Below are positions 14,021 to 25,710 of a stretch of DNA of 64,000 nt, piece after piece. Source of the stretch: Dipteris shenzhenensis (taxonomy: Eukaryota; Polypodiophyta; Polypodiopsida; Gleicheniales); NCBI GenBank assembly GCA_047967505.1, contig CM106541.1. One strand, written 5' to 3'. Within the stretch, counting starts at the first letter, position 1. Each line of letters begins with the position of its first letter. The translations under genes and the position numbers were made by a program. The notes beneath the pieces were generated by a model. It was not told the DNA's origin. It did not search any database and worked only from the letters and a program-made list of their open reading frames with translations.

Positions 14021-14456
14021 ATCATTCACGTGCATTTCTTGCACCCTACCATCTTCATGTAAAGATGTCTGTGGTTGCAAAGAAGTGATACTGGCATCAT
14101 CCTCCATGGTGCAACCTCAATGATTCCTACTTTACTTTTTATTTTCTATGGTGTACGTTGGATATTCGTGGAGCTGGGCTCTCGATCTCTCCATTTTCTT
14201 CCACTCACAGTCCCAAACCTCAATTTAGAAGTAGATTGCATTGCAATTTCCAAACAAGATGCATGCTGAATTCACTTAAGATGCAAGCAAATTCTTTGAG
14301 CAATGAGAGAAAGCATGGTGAGGCTAGTTATTTTACCTTGACTTGGCCCCCTTTTCGGCTCCATCCCAAGCTATAGATAAAGGGTATTGCAATGCCCAAC
14401 AAAATGACTGGAAAAACATTAATGAGTTGAACATCAAGAGTTTACAGGCTTACGAG

Positions 14457-14945
14457 GATTGCATGATCAAAATTTGGCAAAAAAGAGTTACAAAGAGTTT
14501 ACAAATATGGTTCTTAAACACAAAGATTTTATAGTTTTCATAGGTGGATCCAATATGTACATACGAGGACTGCATGATCAAAATATGGCAAAAAAAGGGA
14601 GGTCTTGAGGCTCGGCTAAGACCTATGCTGGCGCAGTTGGCGAGCTCGAGGGCCTCCATATTTTTGAAAGAAATCCCAAGTTCAAATCTTTGGTTAGAAG
14701 GTTTTAAATCTGTATATATTGAAATTCAAATGGACAATTGAAGCTTAGCCAGGATCGCATGATCAAAATATGGCAAAAAAAAGGTGGTCTCGAGGCTTGG
14801 CCAAGACCTGCTGTGCTGGTGCAGCACCTTGGCGAGGTTGAGGGAGTCCATATATTTGAAAGAAGTTCAAGGATTTGGTTGGGAGGCCCTAAATTTTATA
14901 TATTGAAATTTAAATAGACACTTGAAGGTTAGCAAGAGATTGCCA
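14457..14945. repeat. imperfect direct repeats of about 185 bp
   Basis: A block beginning GCATGATCAAAATATGGC at about 14571 recurs at about 14757, with shared downstream text (GGTCT(T/C)GAGGCT(C/T)GGC, then CCATAT(T/A)TTTGAAAGAA, then ATATTGAAATT). A third partial copy of the leading segment lies at 14457-14490. The units are diverged and contain no open frame; the origin is unknown. Confidence 0.7.
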
Positions 14946-17900
14946 TATTGAAGCTCCGATCCATCAAGGAAAGGATATGAGGACAAAGTGGAAGGGAAAT
15001 GGTTCTCTAAAAATGGGAGGCCTCCAAGCTTGATGAGGGCCCACAGTGGTGCAGGTCCTCCACAAGCTTGGGGCATTGCTATTTTGGAAGCAATAGCGTA
15101 AAGGTGCAGGTAGTTCATGTTGGATGGCAAACTGCAATGTGGGTATTCCTAAGAGTGCAGTGAGGTATATCGCAAAGCAAAATGTTTAGGAGCAAATGGA
15201 AGCCTATGGAGAGATGAAGAGTACCCAAGAACCCACAAGTACTTGAAACTGCCGGAACCCACAAACAATCAGATGCTATTCCAAGGAAGCCAGATGCGAA
15301 TATGCCATTGCAAAAGAAGGCAACGCCAGGAGTTCACGATCCTTGCAAAGTTAGCTGGTTGTGGTTTGACTAGAGATTGCAATGGGAATGATGTTGGGAG
15401 CCCAAAAGTGTGGCTTTGGAGGGGAAAATCAGAGGGGCTTGGATGAAGCTGAAGCTTTGGCTGTGCAGGGACGACTCTATAGCCCTGCATTGCTCTCCTC
15501 CTTCCAGCTCATATCAAACCCTGTGCTTTCTCACATAAGCCCTACAGTCATCAAACTTTCTCACAAGTTGATACGGGCTTCAGCAGTGGAGGGTAGAAGG
15601 CTGTGGCGACCGGAAGAAAACTTTGGTGGGAAGAGACTTGATTGCCTGACATTAGCAGCCATGACATGAGTTGGGTCTACCAAGTGAAGCGTTTGTCTTT
15701 TGATTCGCTTACTACTAATTCGGAGGATTATGATCATTATACTAGATATCCTAGCCATTTGGCAAATTTTCTCTCTTCTCGGGTGATTTTGCCAGCGAGT
15801 TTTATCCAAGTGATTCTGCTAGTCTGCCAACAAAGACTTCTATGCTAGTAGAGATTGATAGTGTGCCCCAGAGCTCGAGAAAAGTCTGCACTACATCTGA
15901 AAGCTTGAGGAAATGAACTAGGTAGGCAGCCGACTGATGGGTGAGGCTAAATGGAGATCACCCAAGCTTGTCGTTTGTGACCAGTGGTGGGGTCTAAAAG
16001 GTCTCAGAAAAATCAGGATCGAGTGAGGGAGTGTACACCACATCGCCATGTCACTCCCCTATGACAAAATGTCTTTATATACCTATAAAAATGGATCCTT
16101 TCAACAACAACAGAGATTAGGGTGGTGAGGTCTACATTCTACGGGCATGGAGGTCTTGGGTTTAAAACCTGGCTCTCGCTCTAGCACAAGGAGACATCCT
16201 AGTACATGGAGACATTTTTGGATGATGACATATGAGGACAGCCTTGGTACTTAGTCTTTTTAAAGGGATGATAGCCCCGTGAAGTGTAGTTCATCTAGTT
16301 CCGGCCGAGAAAATGGGATCCATCGGGACAAGGTCATATAGGACAAGCTTGGGTGATCTATACTTATCCTCGCCCCCGACCAATAATCTCTCCAACAGAG
16401 ATGCTCTTAGCAGTGAGCCGGTCAGGAGTGCATTTTTGACTCAAGAAATTCTGGGTCTCTCCAAAGGCCAATTTGTTTTTCTCTAGAGATGAGAAATCTG
16501 AAACGAATGTTTTCCAAGAGAGACGAGAAATCTAAAACATATGTATTGGACCGTGGAACAAAATTGATTGATGCAATTGCTTCAAAAAGTCGAGACGCCC
16601 CTGGAACAAAATGAGAAATGTAAAAGTTGAGATGCCCTGTAATCGCTTCTAAGGATAACGAGGCTCATGGAAATCTAGTGTTTCTCATGTCTATGACCAC
16701 CATCCCTAGCCCAATGGAGCTCTGCTGCTTTGAAGAACATTTAACACCAGCTTTGGCTTTGTGATCAAGGTCTTCCTAGTGCAATTGTAAATCACACATT
16801 CGCAATGCTCCAGGAACATCCACACAGCAAGTCGCACGGTCCTCTCTCTCTCTCTCTGATCACAAGTTTTGGCGCTATGATGGCAATTCGCCTTCTAGCT
16901 TTAGTGAGCAGGGCTTACTGAAGTGGCTCGTGAAAACACGTATCGAGCTTGGCTCGAAGAAGCATTGCATCCCTCAGATTCTCAAGGGAATGGACTGGCA
17001 TAGCGTTTAGCATCAACGTAAATAGCATTGGCATCGCCTTCTTGTCTAGAAAAGCCTTAGCTTGTAATATTAGCTTTAAAAGCCTTCCATCTTTCTATCT
17101 TGCAAGTTGGTCAATAACAGGACACCGAACTTTTTGGATATTGAGATAGAAAAATTTGGCCATTATTTTTTGAAGACTGTCATTGGAACGGTACCCGAAC
17201 ATCTCTACTCATCAAGCAGTTCTAGCAGTTCTTCAACATCATTGTTGTCTGCGTCCGACTAGTCATTCTGGAGCACCAATGGGACTTGTAGCTTCATACA
17301 TTCCATGCTTATGGCTGCCTTAAATTGTTGATTTCTGGTGTGAGAAGACGTGTGGTATCTAATCCTTTGATTTTGTTAATTCTTTGAAACATTTCATGCA
17401 TCTTTATGTAGGATAGAACATTTATAACAAGAGAAAGAGAAAATGTATCATCTCTGTGCTCAAGGTTCTTTTTCATTACTCTCAGATTTGTGAGTTATGA
17501 AGCATGGACAATTGCTTAAAAGAGGTTTTATGTTCAGGTGGTAGTTGCCTACCTTCCCACTGCATTGACTGGTGAGATCTTCTAAGTTTTTCCTACATCA
17601 CATGATATCGTGGTAGCTCTGAAGCTTTGAGAGTGCAGAATCTTTCTCTCTACTTTGGCAATTGATTTGGAAGTTGTGATTGATTGGGTTCTTGACACCT
17701 CAGCCATCCACTCCAGCAAGTCACTAAAGTTGATTGAGGGAAGGGTGTTAAGTCACCAATATCTTGAGAAGTTTCGAACCCCTACGTATGATTTCATTAG
17801 CTTCAATGCTATTATTTCTATTGAGAATGATGGTGGAATCTCTTCCATTCTAATAAAAGCTCCAAGTCAACTAGATGTGGAAGATGATGAGGATTACTTG

Positions 17901-19429
17901 ATTGACTCAGCATTGTCCACCAAGTATGTAGTTGTCCTTGTAAGGGGTACAAGTAAGATAATTGACTTAGAGAGTGTGGAAGCGCCATCTTCTTCTGCCA
18001 TTCCCAGATAGTTTGGGGCCTCCATTTCCAATATAGTGATGATGTCCCTAGAGTCTCTCAGAGCATAATTCCTTCGATAATGGAAAGCTTGAAGAATAAT
18101 GTTATTCAGACTCACATTGCAAGGATAAGCCGAAGTATTTGTGTGAATGAGATTCCAAGGCACTAGAATGGGAGTCTTATCATGGATTTTCCATCAACCT
18201 TTGGCAAACTAAAGGCCACACATGGCATGGAGCAAAAATATGATGGACATTTGTGGACTATACCTACAACGACAAACATGTCTATCAATGCTAGAGTGAG
18301 TGAGCTCTTGTGTTGGCTTCATTGAGTGCTTGTCCATATTATGATAATAATAAGAGGTATAACACAACTTGGAGATGAAGCACAAGCAAATTGGAGAGCC
18401 ATGAAAACTATTTACAATGGGGGGGGCGAGAATAGAATGGTTGGTTGAGAAATGTCATGTATATTTCATTGGGCTCAAAGCTTGCAACAGCACACTAGGA
18501 AAATCATAAGATAAGGAATTGGTGGCGAGCAAGTCATGTAGCCAAAGAAGAAAAGGATATTATAGCCTTGGATAGTTGGTTTTGTTGGTGGGAGGTTCGA
18601 ATAGCACATTGGGGAAATCTAATAGCCTAGGTAAGTATTAGACATGGTTAACATGAATAAATAACAATTGGACTTGGGTAAGAACCAATCTCTTTCCTCT
18701 GCCTACAGGTACAAAAAAGTCCAGCTGAGGAGGCTTACACTCCAAGAACAAATTTGGTTTCCCAAAAAAAAATTTTGTTCCCGTCTTTTCCACCCACCAA
18801 AGAAATGATGCCTTTCTTGCTTGATTTTTTTAAATCCTAGTGACCTCAAGCAATTCTTTCTACAACAAAATGCTCTACTTGCGTCACGTATGGAAATTCT
18901 TGAAAGCATCCTTTCCTTCCTTGCACCTCTTGAAGTTCTTTGCTTAGCATTGCTGGTGTCTATGCTCAATGTGCATGCTGATTGCCGAAATGGAAGCCTC
19001 TTTGAGGAGGGGTGTGGTTGATTTCTTCAATATCCTTGCTAAAAGTGGAAGTTTGTGAAGGAGATGGACAAAAGGGGAGGACTTGCTAGGACTACTCATG
19101 AGCTCCATGTTAACCAAAGACAAATGAAATATTGCACCTTGTAAATGAGACTTTAGAGACACGGAAGAGTTTGTGTAACCTTTGTTTATGGAATTTAATT
19201 ACTTAAGTTAAAATAATATCCAAACTTTCTAAAAATAGAGAAAGAGTACTTTAAAAGGAGGTGGAGGCCTCGTTTCTCAATTGCAAGAATTGGAATTGGA
19301 GCTCGAGAGCCCTATAGAGGCTTGCACACATTTTTGTACAAATTTTGAGCAAAGGTCGGTCTTTTACTTGTCTTGTTTAGATTACATTCTAAAAATATAG
19401 TTTTTTAGAGAACATTACGTAATTTGTGA
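14946..19429. other. intergenic DNA, no supported gene
   Basis: Includes a short CT microsatellite at about 16840-16857 and one doubtful 118-residue plus-strand frame at 17655-18011 (starts MAIDLEVVIDW, acidic, no motif seen). Nothing else could be matched to a family; the rest is noncoding or too decayed. Confidence 0.45.
16110..16300 (+). other. possible tRNA-derived SINE fragment
   Basis: The segment TTAGGGTGGTGAGG near 16118 resembles a degenerate A box, and GGGTTTAAAACC near 16150 resembles a B box (GGTTCRANNCC), with spacing typical of tRNA-like promoters. No poly-A tail or target duplication was identified, so this is a weak call. Confidence 0.2.
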
Positions 19430-19940
19430 AAGTGAGGAAAGACAGTAGCGGTTTCTTTGCAATAAACTCCACCAAACTTTGGACCGATGAAAGTGATACT
19501 TTTGTTCTTCTCGAGCATTGTGAGCAAGTGCATACTAATAATTTAATTAATTGAAGATTTTGTTTCTAAAGATCCATTGATACACGTACTTAAGCATAAT
19601 TTCATATATATAATTGATGGCATTTGGCACCCATCTTTAGTATAGGTGGTTTTTCATTCAGATCATTTTGATCCAAGATGGTGGTATGTGATCCAAGTTG
19701 CCCCATGAAGTAAGTAAATTTTTGGAGATAGAGATGTGGATATGGAGATGCCACTACCAATGCCGGATCCAATTGATCCAGATGGATCTTTCGATAACAC
19801 AGAATGTAGCCATTACCAAATCCCCATGGACAAGCAAAAATATAACTATTATGTGAAAAATCCCGAGAATCACCCAAGTATTTCCAAAAAGATAAGCAAA
19901 AAGATAACTATTATGTGAAAAATCCCAAGAATCACCCAAG
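19430..19940 (+). mobile_element. CACTA TNP2 C-terminal fragment (fifth copy of the family)
   Basis: 19438-19530 encodes the same C-terminal block seen at 63765-63855 and, inverted, at 50720-50800, with the run WTDESDTFVL. It is followed by what looks like an intron ending in TATAG near 19645, then a block with FDPRWWYVIQV and the acidic run DRDVDMEMPLPMP. In TNP2 transposases this region (DUF4216-like) lies near the C-terminus. Neither the rest of the gene nor a terminus is present, so this is an isolated fragment, same family as the elements at 28-64 kb. Confidence 0.75.
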
Positions 19941-19945
19941 TAATC
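19829..19945 (+). repeat. tandem duplication, about 55 bp
   Basis: Two adjacent copies containing AACTATTATGTGAAAAATCC then AGAATCACCCAAGTA, differing at a few positions. It lies at the tail of the TNP2 fragment. Confidence 0.75.
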
Positions 19946-22150
19946 CTTTTTTTAAAAGCACAACCTCCTTAGCATAATTCAGCAGTACCAATTTTGTCAA
20001 TCGTTCAAGTTTAGTTCTAAGTTCCTTATAATAGTTGAGGGAAGGCTTTTCTGCTTAGCATCAAAAGGTGAAGATGTTTTCTTTTGTGCTTAACATGAGA
20101 AAGTTGATGTGGCACTCTTGATTTCTCTACTTATTGATGCTGATTTTTGGAAAGTACTCTAAAGAACTGATTACAATTGCTAAAGTTCACTAAAGAGGAG
20201 TTCTTGACAAGATGAGAAGCTCGCAAACTGTGATGTGTTATTAAGCTAAAAACCATGATTGTACTGCATTTATTGTACGTGTGCTAAAGCAATGATTAAG
20301 AATTTAGCTATTTGGCAACTTACTTTATGCTAAAAGTAGTGGAAGCAGATGTTGAAGAAAGATGCTAATATATTGTAAGGAGGGAAAAGGTGATGAGTAA
20401 GGGTCAAGTGAGTAGCGATGTCTAGATCGATAAGATAGAGACATATAACATGAATGTCAATTCAAGCAATGAATATCTTGCACGCACTATTCATCTTACT
20501 TTTTGCAAACATGAAAAAATACATTCAAAAGAGAAGGATATTAAAATAGCCTATTCAAAACATTTTCTTCTAAGGATTATTTTTAAAGCTAGGTCGCTCA
20601 AGATTTAGGAAGGTGAGAAAAACAAACCACATTATTACACCTCTATCGAGCCCTCTACAGAAACCTTTGCTATATGTCTTGCCTGCAATACTAAAGTTTG
20701 TGCATGCATCCTTTCTGTCTTCAATATCCTTGCCCTCTTCTTATAGAGAGCAATTCTTTGACATATCACGAGAGGCTCAACCTGCTCATTATCCTTGCGA
20801 TCTCATGTCATCTGCCTACCATGGATTTTACCACCCTTTCTTGCACCACTCCCTCCATTGTTTTTTTGCTTCCCACAAAATCTATTTGTTTTCACTTGTT
20901 GCACGCAAGGCCCGACCTTTGATTCTAACACTTCATGTTCCCCTTCTATGCAAATATGCACCTCAGTTCTCGTAACTTCCCTTAACTCATGTGATCTTGC
21001 GAGATGTATTTGCTCAAATCCTCTTGCTCAAATCGCTCCCATTACCCCTCTTGCAAAAGAGCTCTTTCTCATCAACTATGTGCTTTACTCACCTCTTGAC
21101 TTTTTTGCGAACTCTAATATACATGGCATTCTCAATCATGGAGCCCAAGAAAGGGCTCATTTCCTCAAATTATAACTCTTTGGTGAAGGAATCTTCTACC
21201 TTCCTGCCCACAGTATATGTGGTTATTATAAGGGTCTTAGCATGGGAAGGTGACACAAAAAGCACTGTCCGGGACATTTACTACTTTTAGTGGTATAGGA
21301 CACCTATTTCAACCCTTAAAAAATTATTGCAATGATAAAATGTGCTTTTTGACTCTTACAATATTGTAAGTTCATTAAAGAACATTGATATTAAAAAGAA
21401 TTCATATATTAAGGTACATAATTTGTGCTATAAGAAATGTGCTATGTGCTTTCATAAAGCACAAAAAGCATGTCACCTAACCATGCTTAGGCCCATAATC
21501 ATATTAGATAATATTATAAAAATATTTTTATCTACTTATTCATCTTTCCTTGTCCTTATATATTTATTTCAATCCAAATTCCTAACAACATTCCTCTCTT
21601 TTGCTTGACACCGGAGAACATTCGGAATCATTAGAGATAACCAAGTGGAAAATCAAAGGATGGAAATAGCTTTGTTCATCGCTTCATTCATGTATTTGTC
21701 GGGCTTCATTTCCTAAAAGGCATAAATCTTTTGACATCACCAAGTTAGTAATAAAACACCATCCTTGACATTTGTAGGGAGGATTTGGTTCTAATGGACC
21801 TTGTGTTATCTCTCATGTGCATTCTTTTTCGTTTTAAAAATTTGATAAAGTGGTAGTTTTTACATGCTCCATGACAAAAATTGGGGCTCTAAAGTATAGG
21901 AAGTGATCAATGAATGAATACAAAGGACTATAAACCAATGACGAACTAGAAAGCGGTTTTAATTGTGATAGTTTCTCAAGGCTTTGTGTTACTCAAAAAA
22001 CCATGTGAAAAGAGGCATAATGTGGTGACAACAATATCGTTTGTTGTGATTATGTTATTGCTTTCTCATGTAGTAGTCTTCATATATGTAGAGCAAGTGC
22101 TAGCACTATGACACAAGAATACATATGTTTGCAGAGGGAATACGTATTCT
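19946..22150. other. intergenic DNA, no supported gene
   Basis: Overlapping plus-strand frames at 20613-21290 are serine/leucine-rich in all three frames, typical of pyrimidine-rich noncoding DNA. No motif, RNA gene or transposon end was recognised. Confidence 0.5.
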
Positions 22151-22153
22151 CTC

Positions 22154-22904
22154 TCAACTTGTGAGTGGTGTAGACGTTGAAGTCACGATTAGCGCTAGGG
22201 CTGGAGATGGACACAGCACTCCCTTGCGACTTATGGTAGCGCTTTGTTTCCCCATGCTAAAGGGCATGCTTAGCTCTCTATCCCTATTTGCAAATTCTTA
22301 AACACCATGCTTTGCGACCCCGACTTCAAAGTCATGACTGCTGGATGCAGCAGCAGTACCATTGCGTACAACCTATCTTGCAGTGTGCCGGAATTTGTCA
22401 TAGTTGAATTGTTCTTGCTTTGGGTATAGTAGTAGACATACACCGCTTCCTGGCCTATGCTTGGCTTTTGCCTAGTCTTGAACCAAGGGATGTAATAGCT
22501 GCTTGCCAGGTCCAGAAATGGTAGATGCGGGAAGCCTAGATCATTTTTTTCCAAGGCACCGTATGGAATGTTTCCTGAGGACACAGACACCATGTATGTT
22601 TGCTCCGCCCAATCGTTCCAAGTTAAGATCTCCACAAATAGAGGTCGTAGCGCAGTCAGCTGCTCCCATCGTGTCCTCCATAGCCCATCTTCGGCATAAT
22701 TTCCCTTCACCTTGAGGTCTAGCCTGTAGAACCAAGGGCTTACACTTGCCATGTATACCTTACCCATAGCTTTATAGGTAGCCAAATATGCCCTGTCGGC
22801 TGCATCTGAAGGCTTACTATAGTCCCCATTCAGGTAAGGCCATGCAGATGTGTCCCATGCGAACAAGCCATCGAGAATCAGATTGAAGTGGTTTGAGCCA
22901 CTAA
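22154..22904 (-). pseudogene. glycoside hydrolase family 71 (alpha-1,3-glucanase-like), C-terminal exon, broken
   Basis: The minus strand is open from about 22904 (a TCTAG acceptor-like site precedes it) to a TAA at 22270-22272. It encodes the C-terminal half of a GH71 enzyme, the family that cuts alpha-1,3-glucan and is best known from fungi. Signature stretches in order are DGLFAWDTSAWP, KVYMASVSPWFYR, a W..RWEQL segment, then FVEILTWNDWAEQTYM, and a beta-rich tail (DRLYAMVLLLHPAV...SGS). Just past the stop another frame resumes the usual GH71 tail (MPFSMGKQSATISRKG, near 22268-22220), so a one-base loss near 22272 broke the end. The N-terminal half is missing: a copia 3' fragment occupies the upstream DNA. 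Family assignment is from remembered motifs; function today is unlikely. Confidence 0.75.
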
Positions 22905-23252
22905 CTAGAGTACATAAAGATAGCTCTCATCTAGCTATTATTAATGGGCGGTGTACCAACTGCATCTGCAGCTAACAAGTCGGTGACATAAATGCACAAT
23001 GGTCACCTTGGCATATCACAAGTGGAGCTCGATATCTCAACACTCCCCCTCGAGCTCAATCCCAATTTCTGCACACCAAGCAGGTCTCTGAACTTGCGTA
23101 GCTTCTCTGCACCCAATGCCTTTGTGAATATGTCAGCTACTTGATCCTCTATGCTAACATAAACTAGATCAATAAAACCTACTAGAACCTTCTCCCGCAC
23201 GTAGTGATAATGCACCTCAATGTGCTTTGTTCTAGCATGATAGAATGGGTTA
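22905..23252 (-). mobile_element. Ty1/copia 3' fragment (RNase H end plus partial LTR)
   Basis: 23252-23003 encodes the RNase H tail (YHARTKHIEVHYHYVREKV, then VADIFTKALG) in the same form as the element at 34404-39895, including the coding overlap into the LTR (SVEISSST). The LTR begins TGTTGAGATATC at 23042 reading leftward, and its inner sequence differs from the 34-kb element after about 30 bp. The left boundary is uncertain. Everything 5' of RNase H is absent. Confidence 0.8.
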
Positions 23253-23873
23253 TTTGTAATTCAATTAGTTTCATCCTTCGGTACAATGTGGGAGACAACT
23301 TTAATAACAACTGTGCTTGGGATATGCAGGTAAGGGCAGGGCGCTTGCGCTTTTGAGCTTCCTTGGAGATTCTCTAGCTGGTCATTGAAGGGACTGAATG
23401 AATTGTTCCCTTGACATGTTTTCTTTGTGTACTTTAGCGGATGCACTCTCTGGTCACTGCATTCTTGGTTGCATACATACATTTAGAAAGAAATTTGTAG
23501 CATCAATAACATTTTCGTTAAATACTTTTGCACATTGAGAAAACCAAATTGTCCAGTGTTGGAGGTGCAAATCTCTCATGGACAAAGGGGATAAGAAGAA
23601 GGAGAAAGGGTTGAATTATCCCACATACAAAGGTGTGTGGAAGATGAAGGGACATAAATAGTCCAAGTTACCCCTCCTATCTTCAATTCCCCCAAGCTTG
23701 CCTTTTGTGGAGGTTGGAGGGCTGGCTAGGCAAGGGTGCCTTATGGCAAGGGTGGGGACCTGCCATACACACATGCCAGAGCCTCCGTAGTGGCCATGAA
23801 GGTTGTGCACTTCCGTGAGGTGCTAGCGGTCTTGGCGGGGGGCACGCTAGGCACATGCTCTTGGATTCTAACA

Positions 23874-23886
23874 TGGTATCAGAGCC
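23874..23886 (+). promoter_or_regulatory. TRIM primer-binding site
   Basis: TGGTATCAGAGCC directly abuts the 5' LTR. It is the standard plant site complementary to the 3' end of initiator tRNA-Met and is shared with the copia element at 34705. Confidence 0.9.
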
Positions 23887-23921
23887 CGGGTCTGATCCCC
23901 GGCCACCTCTCTCCATGATCG

Positions 23922-23933
23922 ATTGGAGGGGGG
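23922..23933 (+). promoter_or_regulatory. TRIM polypurine tract
   Basis: A short purine run ending GGAGGGGGG lies immediately before the 3' LTR, where plus-strand priming would occur. It is one base-class break away from being pure purine. Confidence 0.75.
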
Positions 23934-25504
23934 TGTTGGAGGTGCAAATCTCTCATGGACCAATGGGATAAGAAGAAGGAGAAAGGGTTGAATTATCCCA
24001 CATACAAAGGTGTGTGGAAGATGAAGGGACATAAATAGTCCAAGTTACCCCTCCTATCTTCAATTCCACCAAGCTTGCCTTTTGTGGAGGTTGGAGGGCT
24101 GGCTAGGCAAGGGTGGGGACCTACCATACACACATGCCAGAGCCTCCGTAGTGGCCATGAAGGTTGTGCACTTTCGTGAGGTGCTAGCGGTCTTGGCGGG
24201 GGGCACGCTAGGCACATGCTCTTGGATTCTAACATCCAGAGTGTAGACACTTGGATGGAATTCCAATTGGGGGGTGCTCTACTAGGCATGTCTCGCAGTA
24301 GAAGATAAGCATAATTGAGTGGAAGTCTAGCGTGTCAGATCTATGCTTAGGACCACAAGGTTCTCGAGAGTCTACAGTTGAGAAATAGGTGCGGCATATC
24401 GTCCTGAGTACATCTAGATCTCTTGCAAATCCCGTCCCCATGATCGACCCTTCGTGCTTTTGTAGCTGTCCAAACTCCTTTGTGCATGATTAGCTAGAGA
24501 TGGCATAATTTCTTCTAAGAAATATTCTTGTCCCACACCTTTTCGAATCTGTTCCTCCAGGTTCCACTTGAGTCTTTCATGTGCCATTTTAGGTTGAGTG
24601 TCCTTATTATCTCTACTTGTCCTTCCACCTAGATTGTGATAGGAGTCATTTATTTTTGCCCTGCCCATCTAAATTCCCGCATAGATGATCTGAGGTGGTC
24701 TCCCATCCATGGTAGGCTTTCTCTTGACTAATTTCTCTTGACCAAAGTAGCTGTCTCTCATGTATCAGTTTGCGAATCTATTGAGTCGATACTTGGCTAT
24801 CAAGCTTCCATCTTCCATCTAGGTACCCTGCTCTTGGTTCCATAGGTCCCCCCAGATTCGTATCCCCTTCTTATTGAGTTTGGGAGCTCCTTTCAAGTCC
24901 TCATTGCTTACCTGTGCGTTTGGCCATATTATAGGGAACCATACTGAGTCTTGACTATAGAAGATACCCCTCTTTCTTGAAAAGCCCTTCCACTTGATAT
25001 ACAGTCAAGTTGACTCCCAAAGTTCCCACATTCCCTTCCATAGTTATGACCCTTTGTCTATACATGTTTCATTACCTAGCAGTGCCACCTCAAAGGGAAT
25101 CTGTTTCCAGTCTCTGCATCTCTTGAGTCTAACTTTTAAAAGATTGTGTATAATTAATGTTGCCCAGATTGGGTTAGGGTCTAGAAATGCCTTAGTTAAC
25201 CACCACTGGTTCATGAACCTTGCCATTGATCTCTCAATGTTCACTATCCCCAACCCTCTTGCATCTTTGGGAATTGTGCATACTTGCCATTTAACCTTGG
25301 ACATCTTATGGTAGTAAGCATCCCCTCCCCATAGCACGAAACAAAAAAGACCATTGATTTTTCCCAAACTCTTCTTAGTTTGGTTCTAGCAGGAGATAAA
25401 GGAAAGGATGGAGGGATAGATGTAATGGTTAAGAACAAACTTCCTTCTTGCTAGAGTTGGCTGTAGGCCTTGCAACTTGTTGAGTTTATCCTTTACTTTA
25501 TTTG

Positions 25505-25710
25505 TTACCCAGTACCACCCATCATTTAGCGAGCATCTAAAGCCCATCAAGATTCTAAGAAGTCTGAAAATTTCTCTTTTCCTTATAACTTTGCATCCTT
25601 TTTCTAGTACCCAGTCCCACCCATCATTTAGTGAGCATTTGAAGCTGATCAGTATTCTAAGAAGTCTGAAAATTTCTCTTTCCCTTATAACTTTGCATCC
25701 TTTTTCTAAG
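25505..25710. repeat. tandem duplication of about 103 bp inside the LINE
   Basis: Two adjacent copies, beginning TACCCAGT(A/C)CCACCCATC at about 25506 and 25607, run through CTTTGCATCCTTTTTCTA. They differ at about ten positions, so the duplication is old but post-dates the LINE insertion or its parent copy. Confidence 0.85.

Larger units (their letters stand above)
11401..14107 (-). pseudogene. decayed multi-exon gene of unknown family
   Basis: Minus-strand coding-like blocks follow one another in a consistent order: an acidic N-terminus with EHEGGGDN repeats (14107-13868); a block ending in a tryptophan-rich stretch that includes FFSVWDANHHLKAWLARI (13680-13500); a block with LLELLTPEDRRWVEIEMAL (about 13165-13090); a block with GDGFFQVLFNYNWDAKGMV (about 12880-12690); and a lysine/serine-rich end with 16-residue repeats (12462-11401). 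The three stretches of the last block share one frame and are separated only by stops near 12262 and 11614. Other blocks are joined by frameshifts or lost introns. I do not recognise the protein. It reads as a host or transposon-borne gene long since inactivated. A lineage-specific family is likely. Confidence 0.5.
23557..24234 (+). mobile_element. complete TRIM/SMART-like miniature LTR element
   Basis: Two long terminal repeats, 23557-23873 (317 bp) and 23934-24234 (301 bp), both start TGTTGG and end CTAACA. They match closely apart from a 16-bp indel and a few substitutions. The internal region is only 60 bp and holds little beyond a primer-binding site and a polypurine tract. A perfect 5-bp target duplication, TCCAG, flanks it (23552-23556 and 24235-24239), so this is one transposed unit, not a tandem LTR. 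It has no coding capacity and must have been mobilised in trans. The host site is the LINE fragment. Confidence 0.92.

Noticed and set aside
20613-21290. Four overlapping plus-strand frames
   Set aside because: Several frames are open at once in pyrimidine-rich DNA; no motif or splice structure supports coding.
22503-22735. Overlapping 60-70-codon frames across the GH71 exon
   Set aside because: Shadow frames; the 22270-22904 minus frame carries the family motifs.
23557-24234. Two tandem solo LTRs rather than a TRIM
   Set aside because: The 60-bp interior carries a primer-binding site and purine tract in the right places and the whole unit is flanked by one perfect target duplication.
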